A stretch of DNA of 64,000 nucleotides, from positions 1 to 64,000 of the forward strand of contig NZ_JANIKD010000002.1 in NCBI RefSeq assembly GCF_024580955.1, read 5' to 3'. The translations under genes and the position numbers were made by a program. The DNA is from Corynebacterium sp. 122RC1. Its GTDB lineage: Bacteria; Actinomycetota; Actinomycetes; Mycobacteriales; Mycobacteriaceae. Below are positions 1 through 8,413 of this stretch, piece by piece; position 1 is the stretch's first letter; each line of letters opens with the position of its first letter. The notes under the pieces were generated by a model that did not search any database, was not told the origin of the DNA, and worked only from the letters and a program-made list of their open reading frames with translations.

Positions 1-11
1 GGTTGAGGTCA

Positions 12-39
12 CCCGTTCGGGCCCCGTTCGGGCCCCGTT
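12..39. repeat. Short tandem repeat upstream of nth
   Basis: An 11-bp unit (GTTCGGGCCCC) is present in two exact copies, followed by the first bases of a third. It lies in the leader of nth. In related corynebacteria glxR lies just beyond this edge, so this may be the divergent glxR/nth control region. That placement is inferred from gene order only. Confidence 0.5.
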
Positions 40-106
40 TGAGTCCCATTCAGTATCGGGGGCACTGTCCAGCCTTTTCACAGGTGGAATAGCTAAGGTG
101 GTGGGC

Positions 107-853
107 ATGCTTTCAAGGCAGGAAACTCCGCTGGCACGCAAGCGCCGGGCCCGAAAGATCAACCGCATCTTGGCTCAGGCGCACCCAGACGCGCATTGCG
201 AACTCGATTTCCGCAACCCCCTTGAGTTGCTGGTAGCCACCGTATTGTCCGCCCAGTGCACGGACGTTCGCGTCAACCAGGTCACCCCGGCCTTGTTTGC
301 CCGCTATCCAGACGCCGCAGCCTATGCCGAGGCGGCTACCAACCCCGCGGAACTGGAGGAAATCATCCGGCCAACGGGGTTCTACCGGGCCAAAGCCAAC
401 CACCTCATTGGGATGGGGCAGATGTTGATTGCGGAGTACGGTGGCGAGGTACCCAAGGCCCTGGAAGACCTGGTGCGCCTGCCCGGTGTGGGCCGCAAAA
501 CGGCCCATGTGGTGCGCGGCAATGCCTTTGGCATTCCGGGGCTCACGGTGGATACCCACTTCGGGCGCCTCATGCGCAGGCTCGGGCTCACGGACCTGGA
601 AGACCCAGTGAAGGTGGAACACGCCATCGGTGAGCTCATTGAGCGCAAAGAGTGGACTATGTTTTCCCACCGCGTAATTTTCCACGGGCGCCGGGTGTGT
701 CACTCCCGCAAGCCGGCGTGTGGCGCGTGTGTGCTGGCGAGCCTGTGCCCGTCGGCAAGCATTGGTGCCCAGGGCAGCGAGGCTGCGGCGCTGGTGAAAG
801 GTGAGAACCGGGAGTGGTTGCTGGAAATGGCAGGAGTAGATGATGTTGCGTAA
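107..853 (+). CDS. nth: Endonuclease III (DNA glycosylase/AP lyase)
   Basis: Base-excision repair enzyme that removes oxidised pyrimidines and nicks abasic sites. The helix-hairpin-helix [12 protein letters not shown] carries the catalytic lysine, and VDTHFGR carries the catalytic aspartate. The C-terminus has the four-cysteine 4Fe-4S loop with spacing C-X6-C-X2-C-X5-C. ATG 107 is preferred because AAGG lies 8 bases upstream; GTG 98 and GTG 101 are in-frame alternatives. The stop overlaps the start of the following thioredoxin-like gene, suggesting an operon with it, the Nudix gene and the protease, the same order as Rv3674c-Rv3671c of M. tuberculosis. Confidence 0.96.
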   Translation: MLSRQETPLARKRRARKINRILAQAHPDAHCELDFRNPLELLVATVLSAQCTDVRVNQVTPALFARYPDAAAYAEAATNPAELEEIIRPTGFYRAKANHLIGMGQMLIAEYGGEVPKALEDLVRLPGVGRKTAHVVRGNAFGIPGLTVDTHFGRLMRRLGLTDLEDPVKVEHAIGELIERKEWTMFSHRVIFHGRRVCHSRKPACGACVLASLCPSASIGAQGSEAAALVKGENREWLLEMAGVDDVA

Positions 854-1439
854 CACAGTGATTGCCTCCGTGGTGGGCTTCGTGGCGATTCTCGCGGTGC
901 TGCTCACGCTTACCTTGCGCCCCGAGGCCGAGCAGCAGCCGGTGATGCAAGCGGAATCGGGGCAAAGCGCGGCGGTGGATGTGGAAGGCGCGGCGGTGCT
1001 CACGCAGCGCCCCGACTGCCCCGCGCCGCAAATGGAAGGGATCGAGCTGCCCTGCCTGGGTGGGGAGATTGTGGATGGCGAGCAAACCCCGGCGGCGCAG
1101 GCCACGGTGGTGAACCTGTGGGCATGGTGGTGCGAGCCCTGCCGCACCGAGCTACCGCTGTTTGACCAGCTTGCGCTGGAGCACCCCGAGTACGCGATCG
1201 TGGGCGTGCACGCGGACAAGGCCGCCACCAACGGAGCCGCGCTGCTCGAGGAACTGGGCGTGGGAATGGCCAGCTACCAGGACGATTCCAACCTCTTTGC
1301 CGGCACACTCGGCCTGCCCCAGGTGGTGCCGATCACCGTGGTCTTTGCCCCCGACGGCACCCTCAAGGGCTATCTGCCGAAGTCGTTCACTTCCTATCAG
1401 GAGCTTGAGGACGCCCTGGCCGAGATGGTGAACACATGA
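840..1439 (+). CDS. Membrane-anchored thioredoxin-like protein (TlpA type)
   Basis: Predicted extracytoplasmic thiol-disulfide oxidoreductase. Residues about 5-27 form one hydrophobic signal-anchor segment, followed by a thioredoxin fold with active site WAWWCEPC in the second half. The CXXC pair is intact, so redox activity is plausible; the partner protein is unknown. The gene overlaps the nth stop by 14 bp and its own stop overlaps the Nudix start by 4 bp, which indicates translational coupling. It corresponds in position to Rv3673c. A second ATG directly follows the first and could equally be the start. Confidence 0.88.
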   Translation: MMLRNTVIASVVGFVAILAVLLTLTLRPEAEQQPVMQAESGQSAAVDVEGAAVLTQRPDCPAPQMEGIELPCLGGEIVDGEQTPAAQATVVNLWAWWCEPCRTELPLFDQLALEHPEYAIVGVHADKAATNGAALLEELGVGMASYQDDSNLFAGTLGLPQVVPITVVFAPDGTLKGYLPKSFTSYQELEDALAEMVNT

Positions 1440-2170
1440 CCGCCCGCCATGACTCTCCGGGCGCGAACATCGAACTCTTACCCCAGCGCGCCCCCGTATG
1501 GATGCATAAACTCCTCATGAGCACGCATTCCGGCGCCGTGGACCGCGCCGTGGGCTTCAACTTGCGCCGCCCTCATGAACCAATGAAAGACAGGCAGGCT
1601 GCGGTGCTGGTGCTGCTCTCCGGCACGGAAACCAGTGCGGAGCTCCCTAACGACGCTGCCGTCTTGCTCACGCACCGTTCACCCACCATGCGCTCACATT
1701 CGGGGCAGATCGCGTTTCCCGGCGGCCGTATGGATGCAACAGACGCAAATGTGGTGGACTGCGCCCTACGGGAGGCCTGGGAGGAAACCGGGCTAGACCG
1801 GATGACGGTCACCCCGGTTGCCCAACTCAGCGAGGTCCACATCCGCGCCACCGGCTACCCCGTGACTCCCGTGCTGGCGCACTGGCACAGCATTTCACCC
1901 ACGGGTGTGGTCTCTCCCGAGGAGGCTGATGAGGTGATCAACGTGCCAATGGCCACCCTCATCGACCCCACCAATCGCTTCATGGTCCGCCTCGGCCAGT
2001 GGTACGGCCCGGCCTTCCATGTGAACGGCTACGTGGTGTGGGGGTTCACTGGAGGAATCCTTGATGCGTTGATTGAGCAGGCGGGGTGGGAACAGCCCTG
2101 GGATAAGCAGACGCACTACGATTTGGCGGAGTCGTTGGAGCGCTCACGCAACAACGAAAAGAAACTCTGA
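1436..2170 (+). CDS. Nudix hydrolase, CoA pyrophosphatase-like
   Basis: A Nudix enzyme probably hydrolysing CoA or a related nucleotide diphosphate. The segment RSHSGQIAFPGGRMD followed by REAWEETGL is the arrangement typical of the CoA-pyrophosphatase subgroup, with the catalytic glutamates in the REAWEE part. The substrate is inferred from the subgroup and not shown. The gene sits between the thioredoxin and the protease, as Rv3672c does. It carries one copy of the dispersed CCCTCATG motif near the N-terminus (1570, read as R-P-H-E-P). Confidence 0.85.
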   Translation: MTARHDSPGANIELLPQRAPVWMHKLLMSTHSGAVDRAVGFNLRRPHEPMKDRQAAVLVLLSGTETSAELPNDAAVLLTHRSPTMRSHSGQIAFPGGRMDATDANVVDCALREAWEETGLDRMTVTPVAQLSEVHIRATGYPVTPVLAHWHSISPTGVVSPEEADEVINVPMATLIDPTNRFMVRLGQWYGPAFHVNGYVVWGFTGGILDALIEQAGWEQPWDKQTHYDLAESLERSRNNEKKL

Positions 2171-2186
2171 AGGGAAACCACCAACA

Positions 2187-3380
2187 GTGCAGCCCGGTGT
2201 TGTAGTAGACCTCATCATTGCCTTCATAGTGCTCGCAGCCATGTGGGCTGGATGGCGCCAAGGCGCCATCGCGTCGGTATTCTCTGCGATCGGCGTGGTG
2301 GCGGGACTGCTGAGCGGCGCGGTGCTGGCCCCCGTCGTGATGACCTTCACCGACTCCGTGGCGCTGCGCTTCTTGCTCGCACTCGGCACGGTGATTCTGC
2401 TGGTTGGCGTGGGCAACCTGGTGGGCGGGCTGCTCGGCTCGGCGCTGCGCGACGTGGTGGTGTGGCGCAAGCTGCGCTTTGTGGATGCCTCCCTGGGTTC
2501 GGTGTTTCAGGCCGCGACCGCGCTGGTTGTGGTGTGGCTCGTCTCCATTCCGCTGGCCACGGGCCTGAGCGGAGTGCCGGCGCAGGGAATTGCGCAGTCA
2601 AAGGTCCTGGGATTTGTGGACCGCAACACTCCGCAGGCGCTGGGCACGCTGCCTTCGAAAATTTCCGCCATGCTCTCCGAATCCGGGCTGCCGCCGCTGG
2701 TCTCCCCGTTTGAGGGATCCAGCCGATTTGAGGTGGAAGCCCCGGATATTCAGGTGGAGGACGTGGCGCTGGTGGAGCGGCTGCGGCCGTCGGTAGTGCA
2801 TGTGATGGGCGAGTCCCAGGTGTGCTCGCGCCGCCTCATGGGCTCCGGCTTTGTGGTGGATGATACGCATGTGGTGACCAACGCCCACGTTGTGGCCGGC
2901 ACGAATTCCGTTGCACTGGACACCACGCTGGGTATCTTCCAGGCGCAGGTGGTGTACTACAACCCCGAGCTGGACATCGCTGTGCTGCAATCCGAGCCCA
3001 CCGGCCTGCCCGCCCTGCAGTGGGCGCAAGATCCGGCGGTGAGCGGCGAGGACGCCATCGTGATGGGCTTCCCCGAATCCGGGCCATTTGAAGCCGCACC
3101 GGCGAGGATCGCGGACCGCCTCACCATTTCCGGGCCGAACATCTACGCCTCGGGGCGCGTGGAGCGCGAGGCCTACACCGTGCGTGGCACCATCCGCCAG
3201 GGCAACTCCGGTGGCCCAATGGTGAATACAAACGGCGAAGTCATCGGCGTGGTGTTCGGCGCGGCAGTGGACAACACGGACATCGGCTACGCGCTGACGG
3301 CCCGCGAGGTGCTGGCCAACATCGGCAACGTTTCCACGCTCACCAGCCCGGTGGGGACCATGGAGTGCGTGAACAACTAG
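2187..3380 (+). CDS. marP: Membrane serine protease of the MarP family
   Basis: Periplasmic trypsin-like protease tethered by an N-terminal CvpA-type membrane domain of about four helices (residues 1-115). The catalytic residues are His at about 234 (NAHVV), Asp at about 263 (ELDIAV) and Ser at about 341 (GNSGGP), almost the same numbering as the triad of M. tuberculosis MarP (Rv3671c). Two cysteines flank the protease domain start and the C-terminal end, consistent with redox-regulated activity. GTG 2187 is chosen because a GAAGGGA ribosome site precedes it and it gives the family length of 397 residues; the open frame extends further upstream. Confidence 0.9.
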   Translation: MQPGVVVDLIIAFIVLAAMWAGWRQGAIASVFSAIGVVAGLLSGAVLAPVVMTFTDSVALRFLLALGTVILLVGVGNLVGGLLGSALRDVVVWRKLRFVDASLGSVFQAATALVVVWLVSIPLATGLSGVPAQGIAQSKVLGFVDRNTPQALGTLPSKISAMLSESGLPPLVSPFEGSSRFEVEAPDIQVEDVALVERLRPSVVHVMGESQVCSRRLMGSGFVVDDTHVVTNAHVVAGTNSVALDTTLGIFQAQVVYYNPELDIAVLQSEPTGLPALQWAQDPAVSGEDAIVMGFPESGPFEAAPARIADRLTISGPNIYASGRVEREAYTVRGTIRQGNSGGPMVNTNGEVIGVVFGAAVDNTDIGYALTAREVLANIGNVSTLTSPVGTMECVNN

Positions 3381-3386
3381 CGGCCG

Positions 3387-4322
3387 CTAGCTCCGCTCGG
3401 CGCTGCTAACGGCGCTGAGGATCGCCTCTGCAAAGCGTTCGGGTGCTTCCAGGTGGGGGCGCTGCTTGGCGTCGGGAATACTGAACGTGTGCAGGGCAGC
3501 GGCGCGCTTTCGGGCGATCTTTGCCTCCAGACGCGCCCTGGAAGTGTTCACCAGCACGTGCGCTGGCACGTCCACGCTGCGCTGAATCCACCCAAACGGC
3601 GGCAGATTCACCTGGTAACGCATGGTTTTAGCGATCCCTGGGAAGGTGGAGCCGATCGCCTGTGCTTTGGTTCGCAGGCGCACTTCCTCGTTGAATGCTT
3701 CGCTGCCCTGGTACTTCACGCCGGTGTTGAGGCGCAGCTCGCGGGCGATCTTGTTCGCCGGCCGCACCCAATACAGCTTGCGCAACCCCTGCGGCAGGCG
3801 CATCGGGGTGGTAAAGGAGAGCAACCCCACATAGCGCCAGGGTGCCCGCAGGATCGCGGCGCGCATATCCGCGGGGTGGATCGCTCCCGCGGTGATCAGC
3901 GAAGCGACGTGCCCAGGGTGGCTCGTTGCCAGGGCCCAGGCAATCGCGGCGCCGGAGCCAACACCAACGACGTGCGCACGATCATGGCCCAATGTGCGGA
4001 TCGCGCCCGCGATGTCGCCGGTGGCATTGTGCAGGTCGTAACCTGCTGGTGGCTTATCGGACATGCCGTAGCCGCGGCAGTCCAACGCCGCCACATGGAG
4101 CCCTGAGGTAGCAAGTTTGTCCATGAGGGGGCGGTAGTTGAACCAGCCGCCCAGGGCGTCATGGAGCAACACCACCAGCGGCCCCGTTTGCTCGCCCATT
4201 GTGGCGGCATGGAGCCGGATGCCGCGGGTGTGCAGCATTTGGTGGCGCCAAGGGCCGTCAAAGGCCACGACTTTCGGCGAAAGTGGTGCCAAGGTGCTCT
4301 CCTCATGGACAAATGGGGACAA
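3387..4322 (-). CDS. Alpha/beta-hydrolase fold protein, nucleophile apparently lost
   Basis: The fold is clear: the oxyanion region VVLLHDALGG, the DCRGYGMSD strand-turn and a C-terminal histidine (RPHLEAPERF). At the nucleophile elbow the expected G-X-S-X-G reads G120-V-G122-S-G124, so glycine occupies the catalytic serine position. The usual acid strand reads VNTSRARLE without a clear Asp. It may be a non-catalytic member. It occupies the position of Rv3670 (ephE), convergent with the protease. Two dispersed motifs fall inside it: one near the start codon (4301) and one encoding PLMDKL (4122). Confidence 0.75.
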   Translation of the reverse strand: MSPFVHEESTLAPLSPKVVAFDGPWRHQMLHTRGIRLHAATMGEQTGPLVVLLHDALGGWFNYRPLMDKLATSGLHVAALDCRGYGMSDKPPAGYDLHNATGDIAGAIRTLGHDRAHVVGVGSGAAIAWALATSHPGHVASLITAGAIHPADMRAAILRAPWRYVGLLSFTTPMRLPQGLRKLYWVRPANKIARELRLNTGVKYQGSEAFNEEVRLRTKAQAIGSTFPGIAKTMRYQVNLPPFGWIQRSVDVPAHVLVNTSRARLEAKIARKRAAALHTFSIPDAKQRPHLEAPERFAEAILSAVSSAERS

Positions 4323-4354
4323 AAATGCAGTGCCCGGGGGTTTTCGGGCACTGC
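4321..4354 (-). terminator. Intrinsic terminator of the holin-family gene
   Basis: A 10-bp perfect stem (GCAGTGCCCG and CGGGCACTGC) has an 8-base loop. It is followed on the minus strand by five T residues, just downstream of the stop at 4397. Confidence 0.8.
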
Positions 4355-4396
4355 CTGATGTGCGGTGGGCTATTGGCGCCAGGTGTTGGCGCTGTG

Positions 4397-4897
4397 CTAG
4401 CTATACATGCCGCGGTTGCCGGACTCCAGCTTCTGCTGTGCCTGGCCTGGGACCAGGTTCTTGAGTTCGTTTACGGACTGGATGGTCTTCTTCGGTGCGC
4501 CGATCTTCTTGACCTTCTTGAGGCCGATGAGCGCGAGGATAGCAGCCAGGCCGATCATCACGAGGAACACGATCAGGTAGGCGGCCCATGAGGCCAGCCA
4601 GATCTTGAGGACCTCGGCGATCATGAAGAAGAAGAAGAACGAGCTGTAGAGGGCAATGACGCCAGCTACACCGAAGAGGCCGCCGCCGATGGCGCCCTTC
4701 TTGGCTTCCTGGGCGAGTTCTGCTTTGGCCAGCTCTACCTCTGCTCGGAAGAGGGAGGACATTTGGGAGGTGGCGTCGCTCACCAAGGAACCGATGGAGC
4801 CGTTGTTGCCTGCGTCCACGTCTCGAAGTGGGATGGCGTTCACCTTTGCCTGGAAGGTTTCGGCACCTTCGGTGTAAAGGCCGTTCTCGTTGCTCAC
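4397..4897 (-). CDS. Phage-holin-family (DUF1469-type) membrane protein
   Basis: Small integral membrane protein. A polar N-terminal segment with an amphipathic helix (RAEVELAKAELAQEAKK) precedes two long hydrophobic helices and a basic tail (GLKKVKKIGAPKK). This is the layout of the actinobacterial DUF1469 family; its function is unknown. GTG 4897 is preferred because GGAGGA lies 8 bases upstream; the frame extends to 4912. The equivalent locus in M. tuberculosis (Rv3669) also encodes a membrane protein. An intrinsic terminator follows. Confidence 0.8.
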   Translation of the reverse strand: MSNENGLYTEGAETFQAKVNAIPLRDVDAGNNGSIGSLVSDATSQMSSLFRAEVELAKAELAQEAKKGAIGGGLFGVAGVIALYSSFFFFFMIAEVLKIWLASWAAYLIVFLVMIGLAAILALIGLKKVKKIGAPKKTIQSVNELKNLVPGQAQQKLESGNRGMYS

Positions 4898-5104
4898 GGC
4901 GTGGTCCTCCAAAAGTTGTTGTGATGGTAGCTGCTCCGCCGGGCCAGCATTTTGTGGCTGCGGGAGCTGCCGCCTTGAAAAGATTTTTTCGCAATCACAG
5001 TCAATCGTGCCACGAAACGCTAAACCGGTGTCAATTCGAGGCTAAAAAAGTTGCCAATTTGTGAAAAACTTCCCGCCGCACCCCCACGCTCATTCCCTCA
5101 CCCA

Positions 5105-5788
5105 ATGGTTTGGATGAAGATGGAACCCATGATTGCCAACCTTGCGCAGCACCCCACCGTAGCCGCCCCTTTGACCGAGGCCATCGCCGCCATCAACGCC
5201 GTTCACCGCCGCCCGGTGAATCTCCGCAAGGTGAACATCACTTCCTCCACGGCGGCTCTGCGTGCGGCCACCCTTTCCGCGCAACTGGAAGGACTGGGTG
5301 AACAGGAGTCGCTCAGCGCGTACAGTCTTTGCGGCCCCAATCTCATCGACGCCACCACGCGCACCCTCGTCCGCGCTCCTTTGCAGGTGATCGCGCGTAT
5401 CGACGCCCTGGCAGGCGGCAGCGGGCAACCCGAGTCCGGGGAGGGTGCGGCCCGGCTGCAATCCCTGGCCCGGCTCATCGTGGATGGCGCCCGCAACCAA
5501 GAAACCCCCGCGGGCGTGCTCGCTGCGGTTGTTCATGAGGAGATTTACACCTCGAGGGCTTTCGGGCCTCGCACCGGCACCATCGCCAGGGTGACCTCCC
5601 GCCTTGTTGCTGTTGCCTGCGGCTTTGACCCGCGAGGATTGTGTGTGCCGGAGGTGCGCTGGCGGCGTCGGCACGCGGAGTACCGCACGCCCGCGGCGCT
5701 GGAGGAGAAAGTAGCGCAGTTCCTGCTTGCCTATGTTGCCGGGGCGCAGGAGGCGGAGGGAATTGCTAGGGAAGTGCAGGGTGCTTAA
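5105..5788 (+). CDS. Conserved actinobacterial hypothetical (Rv3662c-like)
   Basis: Function unknown. The C-terminal half has the recognisable segment HEEIYTSRAFGPRTGTIARV followed by CGFDPRGLCVPE, found in a conserved actinobacterial family next to the HAD phosphatase and ssd (compare Rv3662c). No signal peptide or membrane helix is evident. The start is uncertain: in-frame ATGs lie at 5105, 5114, 5120 and 5129. Its stop codon overlaps the stop of the convergent phosphatase gene by 4 bp. One CCTCATG copy (VVHEE) lies at 5534. Confidence 0.7.
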   Translation: MVWMKMEPMIANLAQHPTVAAPLTEAIAAINAVHRRPVNLRKVNITSSTAALRAATLSAQLEGLGEQESLSAYSLCGPNLIDATTRTLVRAPLQVIARIDALAGGSGQPESGEGAARLQSLARLIVDGARNQETPAGVLAAVVHEEIYTSRAFGPRTGTIARVTSRLVAVACGFDPRGLCVPEVRWRRRHAEYRTPAALEEKVAQFLLAYVAGAQEAEGIAREVQGA

Positions 5789-6744
5789 GCGCGCTTAGTG
5801 AGCCACACCGCGCCAAATGCCAGCGCAGCCACGAGGCCTGCGGAAATGCTGAGCTCGCGTTTTGTGGGGATCGGGAAGAGCGGTACGGGGTTTTTGAACG
5901 TCTGAATCTCCCAGCCGCGCTCAGTGGCGATTTTACGCAGGGCGCGATCCGGGTTCACCGCGACCTGATTGCCCACAGCCTCAAGCATGGGCAGGTCCGT
6001 GGCGGAATCGGTGTAGGCGAAGCATCGTTGCAGGTCATAGTGTTGGGTTTGGGCGAGCTCCGCGATCGCCTGCGCCTTGAGTGGCCCCTTGCAGAAGAAG
6101 GGCAGCTGGCCGGTGAACTTGCCATCTACCACCTCCAGTTCGGTGGCTACCACGCGATCCACTCCAAGCTCGGTGGCGATCGGCTCCACGAGCTGGCGGG
6201 CAGAGGCGGAAATGATCACGACGTCGTGGCCCTGGCGCTGGTGCTCCTTGATGAGGTCGCGGGCCTCGGCGTAAATCGCGGGGGTCAGGGCGGTGTGCAT
6301 GGCCTCCGCAGCAATCTCGCGTACCTTGGCTTCCTCCCACCCCGCGACCATCTGCGCAAGCTGCTCCTTTGTGGCCTCCATCTGCTGCTCATTGTGGCCC
6401 GTGAGCATGTAACTGGCCTTGGTTACCGACATGTGCAGCGCTTCCGCGGGTGTGATCAGCCCAAGGTGAAGGAACTGCTTACCAAATGCAAGAGCCGACG
6501 ACGTAGCGATTACCGTCTTGTCCAGATCAAAGAACGCGGCCACGCGGGTTTGCTGCGCGACGGCAGTTGCTGGGGATTGCGTGGCTGGCGGGGTATCCGT
6601 GGTTGGCGCGGCTTGCGTGGTTCGTTCCGTGTTGCGGGGCGTCACCTGCTCGAGTGTAGCGATTTTCGCTGCGTAAGTGGCAGTTTGAAAGGCAGCTTGC
6701 GGGCGTTGCGATGAGGTGTTGCACGTCTTTGTTGGCTGTGTCAT
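5785..6744 (-). CDS. HAD-IB phosphatase, SerB-like, with C-terminal membrane helix
   Basis: The HAD motifs are present: FFDLDKT with the nucleophile Asp, IISASARQ as motif II, and AYTDSATDLPM as the acidic motif. A single hydrophobic helix ends the protein (AGLVAALAFGAVWL), so it is probably membrane-attached. The substrate is not known; the family includes phosphoserine phosphatase and lipid phosphatases. ATG 6744 is chosen as start; a low-complexity stretch of about 60 residues rich in T, P and A precedes the catalytic domain. It corresponds to Rv3661, and the 6C RNA begins on the opposite strand over its start codon. A paralogue lies at 57105-58142. Confidence 0.85.
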   Translation of the reverse strand: MTQPTKTCNTSSQRPQAAFQTATYAAKIATLEQVTPRNTERTTQAAPTTDTPPATQSPATAVAQQTRVAAFFDLDKTVIATSSALAFGKQFLHLGLITPAEALHMSVTKASYMLTGHNEQQMEATKEQLAQMVAGWEEAKVREIAAEAMHTALTPAIYAEARDLIKEHQRQGHDVVIISASARQLVEPIATELGVDRVVATELEVVDGKFTGQLPFFCKGPLKAQAIAELAQTQHYDLQRCFAYTDSATDLPMLEAVGNQVAVNPDRALRKIATERGWEIQTFKNPVPLFPIPTKRELSISAGLVAALAFGAVWLTKRA

Positions 6745-6747
6745 AAT
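6719..6747 (+). promoter_or_regulatory. Promoter of the 6C RNA
   Basis: TTGCAC (6719-6724) and CATAAT (6742-6747) are separated by exactly 17 bases, close to a housekeeping sigma-factor promoter. Transcription would begin near 6754, just ahead of two C-loop hairpins. The -10 element overlaps the start codon of the divergent HAD gene. Confidence 0.65.
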
Positions 6748-6753
6748 CGTCTG

Positions 6754-6852
6754 TGCAAGGCCCCGATATACAGTGTGGCCTGCCCCGGCTCGCCCCCCCC
6801 TGTAGCCGGGTTGGCGGTTCGCGCACACCCCCCCGAGCGCGAACCGCCCTTT
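6754..6852 (+). ncRNA. 6C RNA (B11-type actinobacterial small RNA)
   Basis: Two consecutive hairpins carry runs of cytosine in their loops. The first stem is CCCGGCT/AGCCGGG with eight C; the second is a perfect 12-bp stem (6813-6824 with 6837-6848) with seven C, followed by CTTTTATGTTTT. This is the defining architecture of the 6C RNA family. In M. tuberculosis the homologue (B11) also lies beside the HAD gene Rv3661, so structure and position agree. C-rich loops are thought to pair with G-rich ribosome-binding sites of target mRNAs. The 5' end is estimated from the promoter and the 3' end from the terminator; expected length is about 99 nt. Confidence 0.85.
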
Positions 6853-6989
6853 TATGTTTTGCCGACTTGGTGAAAAGATGTGTGTCTGAGCGGCGTGCGT
6901 CTGGATCGCTTTGAATACACCCCCATCAAGGCATCACTGGAAATGCTCAGCTAGTTCACCGCTTTTCCGACGGTGAACGAAGCTCATAA

Positions 6990-8090
6990 TCACAGTCTGA
7001 CCGGGAGGGGAGCCTTCCAGCTTTCAAGCTGAGCGAGGACGGAGGGGGGATTGCGCACGAGAGTAGTTTTCCAGGGCACTTTGCCCTCTTTTTGTAGCCT
7101 GCCAATCAAGGTGAAGGGATGAACCTCTAGGTGGTTGGCTTGTTCATTGATCCAGGATGAGTGCACACGACTTGGGACCTCCGGCAAAGGACGAGAGATT
7201 GCGAGACTGCTGGCTAGCCGGTCTGCTTCGGCTTCATTGTCGGCGCTGTCAGCTGATAGGTCGTCGAGTATCACCTCGCCATTATCGGCAAGGTGGCCCA
7301 GCAAGATGTGGGCTACTTCATGAAGGATGGTGAAGAGCACCTTATCTAGCCGTCTCCCCCGTCCTGATATGCCAATTACGGGGTGCCCTTCGACCATCAT
7401 GGCGCAGCCATCAAGCTTTCCACCTGGGAAAGCCTCCACGTACACAAGTTTCACTCCCGCCTGGGCAAATAGGGTCTGGAACTCAGCAAATGCTTGCGGG
7501 TCACGAGCTTTTCTTGAAAGCGTCTGGGCGATGCCTTCTAGCGTCTCACGTGAGTAGGGGGCAGCGTCGAGGGTTTTGGCAGTTGCCCTCACACATGCAG
7601 CCCAGGCTTCTTGGAAAATCGTGACTTTTTCCTCTTGGTTACTTCGCCGGGCGGCAAAGCTGATCCCCATTGGGTCTGCGAACGATTCCTTGCCGAACAA
7701 GTCCAGCACCTCACGTGCCTGCTCCTCCACGTCAGTGGCGGTGATGTATCCCCGCTTTGCCAGGAGGGAAATGGGTGCCAACTCTCGCAACCGTGCGCGG
7801 GTTTTCACAGCGTTGAGGTTGTCCTGAGTCCGGACGTCCTGGGACTGCTTCCATAGCAGGTAGGAGTTTTGGAGATTTAGCCAGAACTCCGCCGAGGTGC
7901 CCAGTGCGGCACCGATCTGGGCTGCGGATTCGCGCGTTATCTCCTTTTTTCCGGAAATGATTTCCGAGACAAATTGTGTGGGCCGTCCCAGCACCTCGGC
8001 AAAGTCGGTTTGGGTCCAACCGCGGGCTTCCAACTCGTCTGCGAGGATCTCTCCAGCCGGGAATAGCTCCGCTGCAATTGGGGCGTTCAT
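6990..8090 (-). CDS. higA: HigA-type antitoxin fused to an ImmA/IrrE peptidase domain
   Basis: Residues 1-95 are an Xre helix-turn-helix of the HigA type (GWTQTDFAEVLGRPTQFVSEIISGKKEIT). The C-terminal half has the zinc-peptidase motif HEVAHILLGH typical of ImmA/IrrE proteins. Antitoxins alone are usually about 100 residues; this one is 366. The toxin gene lies 14 bp upstream on the same strand, so they form one operon. The fused protease may act on the antitoxin itself or on another regulator, which is inference. The pair interrupts the HAD/6C/ssd neighbourhood conserved in relatives, suggesting acquisition. Confidence 0.85.
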   Translation of the reverse strand: MNAPIAAELFPAGEILADELEARGWTQTDFAEVLGRPTQFVSEIISGKKEITRESAAQIGAALGTSAEFWLNLQNSYLLWKQSQDVRTQDNLNAVKTRARLRELAPISLLAKRGYITATDVEEQAREVLDLFGKESFADPMGISFAARRSNQEEKVTIFQEAWAACVRATAKTLDAAPYSRETLEGIAQTLSRKARDPQAFAEFQTLFAQAGVKLVYVEAFPGGKLDGCAMMVEGHPVIGISGRGRRLDKVLFTILHEVAHILLGHLADNGEVILDDLSADSADNEAEADRLASSLAISRPLPEVPSRVHSSWINEQANHLEVHPFTLIGRLQKEGKVPWKTTLVRNPPSVLAQLESWKAPLPVRL

Positions 8091-8104
8091 GAGCTCACCT
8101 TCTC

Positions 8105-8413
8105 TCAGTGGTAATCCACCATTTCAATCACAATGACCTTGCGGCCATAGCTGTCGGTTGTGAATTCGAGGATGAGTCGAAACTGATCGTTCAAGCGGAT
8201 CGATGAGGTTCCGTTACGGTCGCCTTTCAATTGTTTCAAGTGCAACGACCGCAAGGCTCGCAGATCGCGTTCATCCGTAGCATTGGCCAGGATTTGGATT
8301 TTCTTGCGGTATGCCTTGAGGATATTCGGGCCCCATTGTTTGGGGGTGTATGAGGCGTCCTCGGCTATGCGTCGAAGTTCCTCATTCTTGTAGAGGATAC
8401 GCACCAAGCCCAC
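8105..8413 (-). CDS. higB: HigB/RelE-family toxin
   Basis: A 102-residue protein of the RelE/HigB mRNA-interferase fold. The central segment LHLKQLKGDRNGTSSIRLNDQFRLI is characteristic of HigB, with basic residues on the strand that contacts the ribosome-bound mRNA. It precedes the larger HigA antitoxin in the toxin-first order typical of higBA. Expected activity is ribosome-dependent mRNA cleavage, blocked by HigA; that is known for the family and not tested here. Confidence 0.85.
   Translation of the reverse strand: MGLVRILYKNEELRRIAEDASYTPKQWGPNILKAYRKKIQILANATDERDLRALRSLHLKQLKGDRNGTSSIRLNDQFRLILEFTTDSYGRKVIVIEMVDYH

Noticed and set aside
113..1231. Long open frames opposite nth and the thioredoxin gene
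   Set aside because: They mirror the high-GC codon pattern of the real genes, have no family features, no ribosome site and collide with convincing products.
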